A stretch of DNA of 6,951 nt from Phycisphaerales bacterium (GTDB lineage Bacteria; Planctomycetota; Phycisphaerae; Sedimentisphaerales; Anaerohalosphaeraceae). Where the stretch lies: the NCBI GenBank assembly GCA_003152975.1, contig PMBP01000115.1, forward strand, positions 1 through 6,951. The letters are read 5' to 3'. This document shows, piece by piece, positions 1-6,560 of this stretch. Below the pieces are notes generated by a model. The model saw only the letters and a program-made list of their open reading frames with translations. It did no database searches and had not been told where the DNA came from. The translations under genes were made by a program, and so were the position numbers. Within the stretch, counting starts at the first letter, position 1; each line of letters opens with the position of its first letter.

Positions 1-1866
1 GCCAGCAAGTACGACGAAAAGACCGGCAAGTACGTCCACTGGGACGCCAACGGCGACGGCGAAGGGATCATCCGCCGCGAGGCAGGCCAAAGCGTCTTTG
101 CCGAGATGCAAGGTCCGGGGTGCATCTGGCGGATCTGGTCGGCGATGCCCAAGGAGGGCCACATCCTGTTTTATCTGGACGGATCGGACACGCCGGCGAT
201 CGACATCCCGTTTGCCGGGCTATTCAATCGCAAGACCGAACCCTTTACCCGGCCGGCGCTGGTGCACGAGACCGCCCGCGGGCAGAACTGTTACATTCCG
301 ATTCCGTATCAGAAATCCTGTAAGATCGTCGTCGAGCCGGAATGGGGCCGCTATTATCATTTTACCTACACGACATATCCGAAAGATACCGTCCTGCCGA
401 CCTTTTCGATGAAACTGTCGGCGGAGGAATCCAAGGCGCTCGATAAGGCCAACGAAATTCTGGCCCAGTGCGGATCGCCGGCGGCGGCGATGGCGCAAAA
501 GACGGTGACGATCGAGCCGGGCAAATCGTTTGTCGCGGAGATGGACGGGCCGATGGCGGTGACGGCGTTTCGCGTGAAGATCGACGCCGAGAGTCGCGAC
601 GAGCAGATCCGTGCGCTGCGGGAGATTGTATTGCAGATGACCTGGGACGACGAGAAGAGCCCGGCCGCATGGTCGCCGCTGGGGGATTTTTTTGGCACGG
701 CGCCGGGCATCAATCTGTACAAGTCCTTCCCGATGGGCATGACTGACGACGGCTTCTACTGCAACTGGTACATGCCATTTGCCACGCACACCAAATGGGA
801 ATTCATCAACGAGGGCAATACGCCGCGGACGCTGGCCCTGGAATCGGTGTATGAGCCGCTGAATCGGCCGGTCGAGCAGTACGGGCGGTTCCACGCCAAG
901 TGGCACCGCGACGCCTTTGTGCCGGCGGACCCGAAGCGCTGGCCGGACTGGACGATCCTGACGACGCAGGGGCGCGGGCGGTTTTGCGGGGTGGCGCTGA
1001 ATGTCTGGCACCCGCGCGGCGGGCCGTGTTCGGAGGTGGAGTGGTGCAAGGGGCATTATTGGTGGGGCGAGGGCGACGAGAAGTTTTTCATCGATGGCGA
1101 GAAGTTTCCCTCGACCTTCGGGACCGGCACCGAGGACTATTTTGGCTACGCGTGGGGCGACCCGACGCCGTTTGCCAACGCCTATCACAATCAGACGCTG
1201 AGCAATAACAACAAGGGACATATCTCGGTTAATCGGTGGCATATTACCGACAATGTGCCTTTCCAGAATTCCTTCGAGGGGGCGATCGAGAAATATTTCC
1301 CGAACCATTGGCCGACGCAGTATGACGCGACGGTCTATTGGTACCAGGCGGCCGGACAGAGCGATCCGTATAAGCCGATTCCGCCGGCCGAGCGGCTGGG
1401 GTACTGGTCCGAGCCGAAGACCTTCCGCGTGCCGGGGGTCATGGAGGGCGAGGACCTGGCGATCGTGGGCAAGTCGGCGGGCAATCCGCGGCCGCAGGAC
1501 ATGAGCAGCTATGGCGATGTGTGGAGCGGGCGGACGCATTTGTGGTGGACGGACGCCAAGCCCAACGATACGCTGGATCTGGCCGTGCCGATAGATAAGG
1601 ACGGGACCTGGCGGATTGTTGCGCGGATGACAAAGGCCGTCGATTACGGGATTGTGCAGTTGCGGCTGGACGGGAAGGAACTCGGCGGGCCGATCGATCT
1701 CTACAATGACGGGGTCATCCTGACGCCGGAGATCGAACTGGGGACGCTACCGCTGACCAAGGGGCGGCATGTCCTGCAGGTCAAGGTCGTCGGGGCCAAC
1801 GGCAAGGCCGTCAAGAATTACATGTTCGGGCTGGACTATCTCAAGCTGGAAGCGAAAACGCAATAG
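1..1866 (+). CDS. DUF2961 / GH172-family glycoside hydrolase, 5'-truncated
   Basis: The frame is open from the first base to a TAG stop (621 residues visible), so the real start and any signal peptide lie upstream; the ATG at 106 is internal because family-like sequence (SKYDEKTGKY, then EMQGPGCIWRIW) runs across it. The core DUF2961 signature is clear at residues 350-390: CKGHYWWGEGDEKFF, then GTGTEDYFGYAWG. GH172 enzymes of this family include alpha-D-fructofuranosidase/difructose dianhydride I synthase and exo-D-arabinofuranosidases. As I recall the catalytic pair (acid/base and nucleophile Glu) lies 21 residues apart; here E357 (GEGDE) and E378 (GTGTED) have exactly that spacing, so the site looks intact. 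A DANGDGEGI stretch (residues 15-23) resembles a calcium-binding EF-loop. Residues from about 480 to the end form a separate beta-rich domain (WTDAKPNDTLDLAVPI, then GLDYLKLE), perhaps carbohydrate binding. The substrate cannot be told. It converges on the asparagine-synthetase-like gene and is not in its operon. Confidence 0.9.
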   Translation, partial: ASKYDEKTGKYVHWDANGDGEGIIRREAGQSVFAEMQGPGCIWRIWSAMPKEGHILFYLDGSDTPAIDIPFAGLFNRKTEPFTRPALVHETARGQNCYIPIPYQKSCKIVVEPEWGRYYHFTYTTYPKDTVLPTFSMKLSAEESKALDKANEILAQCGSPAAAMAQKTVTIEPGKSFVAEMDGPMAVTAFRVKIDAESRDEQIRALREIVLQMTWDDEKSPAAWSPLGDFFGTAPGINLYKSFPMGMTDDGFYCNWYMPFATHTKWEFINEGNTPRTLALESVYEPLNRPVEQYGRFHAKWHRDAFVPADPKRWPDWTILTTQGRGRFCGVALNVWHPRGGPCSEVEWCKGHYWWGEGDEKFFIDGEKFPSTFGTGTEDYFGYAWGDPTPFANAYHNQTLSNNNKGHISVNRWHITDNVPFQNSFEGAIEKYFPNHWPTQYDATVYWYQAAGQSDPYKPIPPAERLGYWSEPKTFRVPGVMEGEDLAIVGKSAGNPRPQDMSSYGDVWSGRTHLWWTDAKPNDTLDLAVPIDKDGTWRIVARMTKAVDYGIVQLRLDGKELGGPIDLYNDGVILTPEIELGTLPLTKGRHVLQVKVVGANGKAVKNYMFGLDYLKLEAKTQ

Positions 1867-1872
1867 GCCGAA

Positions 1873-1900
1873 GGATATAGGATATAGGGGATAGGATTTA
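1873..1900. repeat. Short tandem repeat GGATATA with degenerate copies
   Basis: Two perfect head-to-tail copies of GGATATA (1873-1879 and 1880-1886) are followed by degenerate copies (GGGGATA, GGATTTA). A purine-rich stretch with repeated GGCAAA and GAAGG words follows to about 1940. It lies just after the GH172 stop codon in the non-coding gap between convergent genes. I recognise no named family; replication slippage is a simple explanation. Confidence 0.6.
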
Positions 1901-1941
1901 GAAACAGGCAAACGGCAGAAGGGAGAAGGCAAAAGAAATGG

Positions 1942-1961
1942 ATTCCCGCTTTCGCGGGAAT
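1942..1961. repeat. Palindromic ATTCCCGC..GCGGGAAT hairpin, dispersed-repeat type, possible terminator
   Basis: Two 8-base arms (ATTCCCGC and GCGGGAAT) pair perfectly around 4 bases. Read on the minus strand the loop is GAAA, a stable GNRA tetraloop, and the stem is followed within a few bases by TTTCTTTT. It could therefore act as an intrinsic terminator for the asparagine-synthetase-like gene, whose stop codon is about 70 bases upstream in that direction. On the plus strand no T-run follows. The word TCATTCCCGCGAAAGCGGGA is a palindrome type seen dispersed in intergenic DNA of many Gram-negative genomes, so it may equally be one copy of a REP-like family. Only one copy is in this window. 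Confidence 0.65.
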
Positions 1962-2029
1962 GACAAGGGTGGGTTACATACCCGCTCGTATCTGCACAAC
2001 CGAGACCCCTGCGCGTGGGGGCACTACGG

Positions 2030-3865
2030 CTATTCGCTGAGGAACTGGAACCAGAAGCACAGGGAGATGAGGGTTCCGAGCATTTCGTCTTCGCGGGTTT
2101 GGGCGTCGAAGGTAGTTTGGCCGCGGCGGGCATTGTCGAGGAATGATCGGCAGGCGTCGGCCTTGAAGAGTTGGCGGGCCGCGGGGAGATCGGAGAGGAA
2201 CTGAGACAGGCGGTCGAAGAGTTTGTCGTCGCCGGCGAAGACGCCGACGGCGCTGGGGGCGGGCGGGGCGACCGGACCCCAGAGGCGTTCGAGGACCGCA
2301 AAGGGAAGCGGTTGGGCCAGGGCGCGAATGAGGCGTTTTTTGAAGGGCAGGGAAACCGGCTCCAGCCGGCCGGAGAGGGGACGGCCGGTGTTGGCATATT
2401 CGATATCCCGCAGCTCAGGGAACTGGCTGTGGATCATGTACTGGTAGAAATTCTTCTTGTACAGCCAGGGGGCGGGCAGGCGAAGCATGTGATCGACATA
2501 CTCGTAGCCGAGGGCAGGGCTGGCCTCGGAGACATCGGGGTGATTGTGGATGGGCGAGCTAAAGATAAAACCGGTGGCGTACTGGATTTCGTCCCAGGCG
2601 GTGATGGAGTGGGCGGCGGTGGGTCCCGAAAGCCGGTCGTAACTTTCCAGGATCGACGCGTCGATAAGGGGCCAGGCGGAATCGAGCAGATCCGGGCGGA
2701 GGAATCGGGCCAGGTCCTTGCGGGAAAAGACGCGACTCCGGGAGGCGTGCAGGCGCAGGAGCGTGCGGGTCCATCGGGGTTCGATCTGGTAAAGGGAGTG
2801 GACATCGTCGCCGGCGATGGCGTCGCCGCCGCCGCCGCCGATTTTGAAGCCGGTCGTGTCGCGCATCATCTTAACGGCCTGCCAGGCCTTGACTGGGTGA
2901 TGGATGGCCACTTGTCCGGCGGTGAGGCGGATGATGGAGTCGATTACCGCGGAGACCTCCAGGCGGGGCAAGGGTACGACGCGATGCTCGACGCCGAGGC
3001 GCTCGGCGACTTGCCGGGCGACGCGGACATCGGGGGTGTCGGGCTGGTTGGCGTCGCTGGACATTGTGAAGGCAAAATATCCGCATTCACGGCTGGCCAC
3101 GGCGGCGACCAGACGGCTGTCGAGGCCGCCGCTGAGACTCATAAATCCCTTTGGCGCCCGACGGACTTTTTTGATCAATCCGCGGCGAAAGGCCTCGACG
3201 GTGCGGCGGGCGTGGTCGGCCGGGTCGAGGGATTCGTCGGGCTGATGCCGCAGTGACCCGTATTGCGTTTGGCGGATCGCCCCCTCTTCCAGATCGACGC
3301 GGCTGGCCGGATACAGGCGTTCGACACCGCTCAGATGGGTTCGGGGCGTGAGGGTGTGGTGATAACAGAAGATCTGGAGGATGCCGAGGGGATCGGGTCC
3401 GGGGCGGACGGGGACGAGGCGTGTCAGCAGGGCCAGGTTGGAGCAAAAGTAGATGGCGTCGGCGACGGACACGATGAACATGGCGCGGACGGCGAAGCGG
3501 TCGTTGATGATGGACAGGCGGCTGCCATCGGGCTCGGTCAGGATCGAAACGAATTCGCCTTCGCTGTTCCGGATTTTCTCCGCAAGGGACCGCCGGTCGT
3601 CGGAGGCGTCGAAGGACTGGGGGTACTCCAGATCGTGGAAGCCCAGAGTCAGGAGACGGACGCGGTCGTTGTTCCAGGCGTACACCTGCGGAGGGAGGGT
3701 GTCCTTGTACTTGGCGAAGACGCCGCCGGCGGGGCCGGCGTGGAACTGATAACGGTAGTCGGCGCCGGTTTCGCCGGGGAGGATCGCGAAATCGCGAACC
3801 TTTTGGAACAGGGGTTGGGCATCCATCCGTCCCCGCACCGAAACAAAACCGCCCACCAAGCTCAC
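2030..3865 (-). CDS. Asparagine-synthetase-like protein (inactive glutaminase domain, PP-loop ATPase domain)
   Basis: The predicted protein has 611 residues, the usual size for asparagine synthetase B. I chose the GTG at 3865-3863 because AAAGGA lies 6 bases upstream and because the protein then begins VSLVGGFVS, aligning with MCGIAGFV of the family. Longer in-frame starts at 4183 and 3976 lie upstream of the predicted promoter. Residues 1-200 resemble a class II glutaminase domain (SEGEFVSIL at 101; NDRFAVRAMF at 121), but position 2 is Ser, not the nucleophile Cys. Residues 220-611 form the AMP-forming synthetase domain: PP-loop SLSGGLDSR at 243-251 is intact. The second loop reads IGGGGGDAIAGDD (342-354), where the family has GEGxDE; both glutamates are replaced. 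It probably adenylates a carboxylate and transfers it to an amine or another acceptor, but is unlikely to make asparagine from glutamine. Such homologues occur in surface-polysaccharide clusters and as beta-lactam and lasso-peptide synthetases. No signal peptide; cytoplasmic. Confidence 0.85.
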   Translation of the reverse strand: MSLVGGFVSVRGRMDAQPLFQKVRDFAILPGETGADYRYQFHAGPAGGVFAKYKDTLPPQVYAWNNDRVRLLTLGFHDLEYPQSFDASDDRRSLAEKIRNSEGEFVSILTEPDGSRLSIINDRFAVRAMFIVSVADAIYFCSNLALLTRLVPVRPGPDPLGILQIFCYHHTLTPRTHLSGVERLYPASRVDLEEGAIRQTQYGSLRHQPDESLDPADHARRTVEAFRRGLIKKVRRAPKGFMSLSGGLDSRLVAAVASRECGYFAFTMSSDANQPDTPDVRVARQVAERLGVEHRVVPLPRLEVSAVIDSIIRLTAGQVAIHHPVKAWQAVKMMRDTTGFKIGGGGGDAIAGDDVHSLYQIEPRWTRTLLRLHASRSRVFSRKDLARFLRPDLLDSAWPLIDASILESYDRLSGPTAAHSITAWDEIQYATGFIFSSPIHNHPDVSEASPALGYEYVDHMLRLPAPWLYKKNFYQYMIHSQFPELRDIEYANTGRPLSGRLEPVSLPFKKRLIRALAQPLPFAVLERLWGPVAPPAPSAVGVFAGDDKLFDRLSQFLSDLPAARQLFKADACRSFLDNARRGQTTFDAQTREDEMLGTLISLCFWFQFLSE

Positions 3866-3870
3866 GCCTA

Positions 3871-3877
3871 TTCCTTT
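3871..3877 (-). promoter_or_regulatory. Ribosome binding site for the GTG start at 3865
   Basis: The minus strand reads AAAGGAA, then TAGGC, then GTG; AAAGGA ends 6 bases before the start codon. This site decides the start of the asparagine-synthetase-like gene in favour of GTG over the upstream ATG codons and the internal ATG at 3826. Confidence 0.7.
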
Positions 3878-3945
3878 CGACCGATCGGGGTTGCCGGGGA
3901 CGAGGTAGGAGACTCCCTCGATCCGGGTTAGGGTCTGCCGCACGA

Positions 3946-3974
3946 TTGACAGAACCGACGACATCCAGTATACC
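3946..3974 (+). promoter_or_regulatory. Sigma-70-like promoter for the sulfotransferase gene
   Basis: A perfect TTGACA -35 box (3946-3951), a 17-base spacer and TATACC (3969-3974, four of six to TATAAT) form a strong vegetative-type promoter. Transcription would start near 3981, giving a leader of about 75 bases before the ATG at 4056. The in-frame ATG at 3975 lies upstream of that start point, supporting the shorter protein. Confidence 0.65.
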
Positions 3975-3996
3975 ATGGAGGATAATCCCAGGGCAA
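3967..3996 (-). promoter_or_regulatory. Sigma-70-like promoter for the asparagine-synthetase-like gene, overlapping the plus-strand promoter
   Basis: On the minus strand TTGCCC (3996-3991, four of six to TTGACA), an 18-base spacer and TATACT (3972-3967, five of six to TATAAT) form a plausible promoter. Transcription would begin near 3960, about 95 bases before the GTG at 3865. Its -10 box overlaps the plus-strand -10 box on the palindrome GTATAC (3968-3973), so the two promoters are back-to-back on the same bases. Confidence 0.5.
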
Positions 3997-4043
3997 GGGG
4001 ATACGGTATGATCCCTTTCCGTTGCGGCGGCGTCCGAAACCTC

Positions 4044-4051
4044 AGAGAGGA
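4044..4051 (+). promoter_or_regulatory. Ribosome binding site for the ATG at 4056
   Basis: AGAGAGGA ends 4 bases before the ATG at 4056. Neither in-frame upstream ATG (3975, 4008) has a comparable site, so this fixes the sulfotransferase start. Confidence 0.65.
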
Positions 4052-4055
4052 CTGG

Positions 4056-4910
4056 ATGGGCAACGCAAAACAACCGAGTCTATGCAAGCGGATCCGTTCG
4101 GCGATTCGGCATCGATGCCTGAAGCCGTTGTGGATTTCCGTGCGCAGCTCGTGGTTCCGGCTTCGGCCCCGAACGGTGTTCATCTTTGGTAACCAGAAGA
4201 CTGGTTCAACGGCGATCGCGGCGCTGTTGGGAGAGGCCTGTGGGCTTGGCGTTTCGCAGGACCTGTTTTACCGCATGACCGAGCCGATGGAGCAGCGACT
4301 CCTGGAGGGCAGGACGGTTCTCCGTTCCATTGTTCGGGCTTACAAGCCGCTATTTGCGGCGGACATCATCAAGGATCCCGGGCTGATATTTTTCTTTCCC
4401 GCATTGCTTGAGTGCTGGCCGGAGGGGCGATTTGTGTTTTTGATCCGGGATCCGCGGGACAACATCCGGAGCATCCTCAATCGGCTTGAGCTTCCGGGGG
4501 ATCTTCGGGATCTTGAGGCGGTCCACTGGGATGGATTGCCCAATGACCTGTGGCGGCTGATCCTGGATGGGTCATTGCTGGGGGTTCGCGGGGCCAACTT
4601 TATCGAGACCCAGGCCAACCGGTGGAACTTGGCGCTGAAGATCTATCACGAACACCGCGACCGGATGATCCCGCTTCGGTACGAGGATTTTTTGGTGGAT
4701 AAGGCGGGGACGATCGAGCAATTGGCGGGGCGGCTTGGTCTTGGGGTGCAGTGCGACATTCGTGCTTCGGTGGATATCCAGTATCAACCGAAGGGCGACC
4801 ATTCGGTGGGGTGGGCGGAGTTTTTCGGGGAGGACAACCTGGGCCGGATCGAGCGGATCTGTGCAAACGGGATGGAGGAGTTCGGATATTTGCCGACCCA
4901 CCGGGGGTGA
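4056..4910 (+). CDS. Sulfotransferase family protein
   Basis: The protein has 284 residues and is probably a PAPS-dependent sulfotransferase that places sulfate on a glycan, lipid or other hydroxyl or amine acceptor. The 5'-phosphosulfate-binding loop is FIFGNQKTGSTA (residues 43-54) at the end of the first strand, with Lys48 and the following Gly/Ser/Thr. The 3'-phosphate-binding motif is FVFLIRDPRDNIRSI (126-140), with Arg131 and Ser139 in the expected places. The C-terminal end (KGDHSVGWAEFF, then MEEFGY) matches the closing segment of this family. A basic N-terminal stretch of about 40 residues precedes the core; there is no clear signal peptide or membrane helix, so it should be cytoplasmic or peripheral. 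The gene is transcribed away from the asparagine-synthetase-like gene from an overlapping promoter pair, which suggests shared control. Its stop lies 9 bases from the stop of the convergent phosphodiesterase gene. The acceptor is unknown. Confidence 0.85.
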   Translation: MGNAKQPSLCKRIRSAIRHRCLKPLWISVRSSWFRLRPRTVFIFGNQKTGSTAIAALLGEACGLGVSQDLFYRMTEPMEQRLLEGRTVLRSIVRAYKPLFAADIIKDPGLIFFFPALLECWPEGRFVFLIRDPRDNIRSILNRLELPGDLRDLEAVHWDGLPNDLWRLILDGSLLGVRGANFIETQANRWNLALKIYHEHRDRMIPLRYEDFLVDKAGTIEQLAGRLGLGVQCDIRASVDIQYQPKGDHSVGWAEFFGEDNLGRIERICANGMEEFGYLPTHRG

Positions 4911-4919
4911 TGCGGTGGA

Positions 4920-6560
4920 TTATTCGATGTAGCCCAAGCCCCGCAGACGGTCTTCGATGCTGCGGATATCCTCATCGGAATAAACCGGAGCGTCGGGACC
5001 GGGAGGAACTGGAGTGGTACCCGCTTTGCCGGGGGCTTCGGAAATCCTGCGCGTGAACAGGTCCCGCAGAATCGTTCCATCCAGGGAATCCGGGCCGGCA
5101 AGGCCCAGCCAGGCCAGGACCGTTGGCGTAATATCAATCAGGCGGGCTCCGGCGATGCGGGAGGCGGGCCGAACCCGCGAGCCCGCGGCCACCAGGATGC
5201 CGTCGGGGTGGTGCATGCCGATGTGGAAATCCCGCCCTTTGCGAACGGGGAGCAGGATCTCGGAGTGGAGGGGATTGAAGTCGCCCGTGACGGAATAACC
5301 GGGGGTGGGCTTGAGGATCCAATCGGGCATGGTGTCAAGCTTGGGGCCGCGATAGACGCAATCCCGGGGGAGGATTTTTTCGATTACGGGGCGGCCGGTG
5401 CGGGGGTCCACAAGCCGGGTGAGCTTTTCCGTGAGATGTGCTTCCGCCTGGCATCGACGGTCCGGGTCCTTGTCGAGGAAAAAGACGAAGCCGTCGCTGC
5501 CCCGGCTGAAGGAATAGATGCGGCTGTGGTCCCAGTCGATCTCGAAGAGCGGTTCACGGAGGGCGGCAATGAGTTTGCGGCCGAAACGGATTCGCTGGAG
5601 GAGTGGTTGTGCACCGAGCCAATCGGTGCGGATCAGAAGGTCTTTGAGGGCGGCGAATCGGCGAGGGAGTATTCGGATCTTCAGCAGGTTTTCCTTCGCC
5701 AGCCAGTTGCCGAACTGGAACCGCGTGTAATGGGACTGAAAACCGTGATCGGAGATCACCAGCGTCAGGCATTCCCCGCCGGCGGCCTGAAAGGCGTCCT
5801 GGACGATTCGCAATTGTTCATCGATGCAGCCATAGAACCGCTGGAAGACCTTGTCCCGGATGCGGGGGGAAAAATAGGGATGGCCCTGCTCCATATAGCC
5901 CCAGAGGACATGCTGGACGACATCGGTGGCCTGAAAATGGACCATGAACAGGTCCAGCGGCTCTTTTTGGAGGAGGTGCACGGCGGCCTTCGTGCGATTT
6001 TGCGAAATGCCAACCATCAAGTCGAGGAAGCCGGTGAGATTGCGATGCGGGCTGCCCTGGCGAGTACTGTCGAAGGAGAAGATGTGATAACTGGGCACGG
6101 CGGCCAACAACTCGGGGGCCAACTCGGGCGGCCAGGTCCAGTCTCGTTCGAGACTGGGGGTCAACAATCCGGTGATCATGAAGCCGTTAATCTTCCAGGC
6201 CGGATAGGTCATGGGGACATTGATGACGCCCACCCGAAGGCCGGCCGAACCGGCAAGATCCCAGAGCGTGTCGGCGTAAGCACGGCTGTTGACATACTCG
6301 ATCTTGCGGGCGGCCCGATTCCAGAGGGCAAAGTCGTACACGCCGTGGGAACCGGGGTTGCGGCCGGTCTGAAAACTCGTCCATGCGGAGGGAGTTTTCG
6401 GGGGCGTGGTGGATTCGAGGACGCCGCGACACCCTTGTCGGCACAACTCGGAGAGAAACGGCATGGCTCCGGCATCCATCGCGGGTTGTAGAATCCGCCA
6501 AGTACCGCCGTCAATGCCGAAAATCAAAGCCCGTCGCTTCACCGTGCGATCACTCCACAT
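4920..6560 (-). CDS. Alkaline-phosphatase-superfamily protein, type I phosphodiesterase/nucleotide pyrophosphatase type
   Basis: The 546-residue protein shows the full metal-site layout of the family: Asp17 in FGIDGGTW; the nucleophile Thr56 in TTPPKTPSAWTS; Asp213 and His217 in ATDVVQHVLW; Asp271 and His272 in VISDHGFQSH; His450 in GMHHPDG. It should therefore be an active two-zinc phosphodiesterase or a related phospho- or sulfo-ester hydrolase or transferase; the substrate is not visible. No signal peptide is seen. After the catalytic domain comes a Pro/Gly-rich linker (508-526) and the tail SDEDIRSIEDRLRGLGYIE, nearly shared with the next gene. The start is uncertain: ATG 6560 overlaps the upstream gene by 11 bases with little ribosome-binding sequence, whereas GTG 6542 gives MKRRALIFGIDGG, a typical family start, with GGAG 10 bases upstream. 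Either way it is tightly linked to the upstream gene, probably translationally coupled. The TAA stop faces the sulfotransferase stop. Confidence 0.88.
   Translation of the reverse strand: MWSDRTVKRRALIFGIDGGTWRILQPAMDAGAMPFLSELCRQGCRGVLESTTPPKTPSAWTSFQTGRNPGSHGVYDFALWNRAARKIEYVNSRAYADTLWDLAGSAGLRVGVINVPMTYPAWKINGFMITGLLTPSLERDWTWPPELAPELLAAVPSYHIFSFDSTRQGSPHRNLTGFLDLMVGISQNRTKAAVHLLQKEPLDLFMVHFQATDVVQHVLWGYMEQGHPYFSPRIRDKVFQRFYGCIDEQLRIVQDAFQAAGGECLTLVISDHGFQSHYTRFQFGNWLAKENLLKIRILPRRFAALKDLLIRTDWLGAQPLLQRIRFGRKLIAALREPLFEIDWDHSRIYSFSRGSDGFVFFLDKDPDRRCQAEAHLTEKLTRLVDPRTGRPVIEKILPRDCVYRGPKLDTMPDWILKPTPGYSVTGDFNPLHSEILLPVRKGRDFHIGMHHPDGILVAAGSRVRPASRIAGARLIDITPTVLAWLGLAGPDSLDGTILRDLFTRRISEAPGKAGTTPVPPGPDAPVYSDEDIRSIEDRLRGLGYIE

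Noticed and set aside
220..1539. Long minus-strand open frame (439 codons) antisense to the GH172 gene
   Set aside because: It is rich in Arg/Pro/His as expected of a shadow; the plus-strand frame carries the DUF2961 signature and catalytic Glu pair.
2006..2020. CCCC-TGCGCGT-GGGG inverted repeat just outside the synthetase-like stop codon
   Set aside because: A 4-bp stem with a 7-base loop is expected by chance in GC-rich DNA; the nearby 8-bp palindrome is a much better candidate.
2171..3256. Long plus-strand open frame (361 codons) antisense to the synthetase-like gene
   Set aside because: Its Gly/Asp/Val-rich composition matches a GC-rich antisense shadow; the minus-strand frame has clear PP-loop and domain motifs.
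3975..4055. Longer sulfotransferase start at ATG 3975
   Set aside because: It lies at the predicted -10 box, before the transcription start, and the ATG at 4056 has the AGAGAGGA site.
3866..4183. N-terminal extension of the asparagine-synthetase-like protein (ATG at 4183, 3976 or 3964)
   Set aside because: The added residues do not resemble the family, the first two starts lie upstream of the predicted transcription start, and the GTG at 3865 has a well-spaced AAAGGA and aligns with the normal family N-terminus.
4898..4918. Possible terminator hairpin CCACC..GGTGG at the convergent gene ends
   Set aside because: The stem is only 5 bp with an 11-base loop and no T-run follows on either strand.
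5208..6491. Long plus-strand open frame (427 codons) antisense to the phosphodiesterase gene
   Set aside because: The minus-strand frame holds all metal-ligand motifs of the AlkP family; the plus-strand frame shows no recognisable domain or good ribosome binding site.
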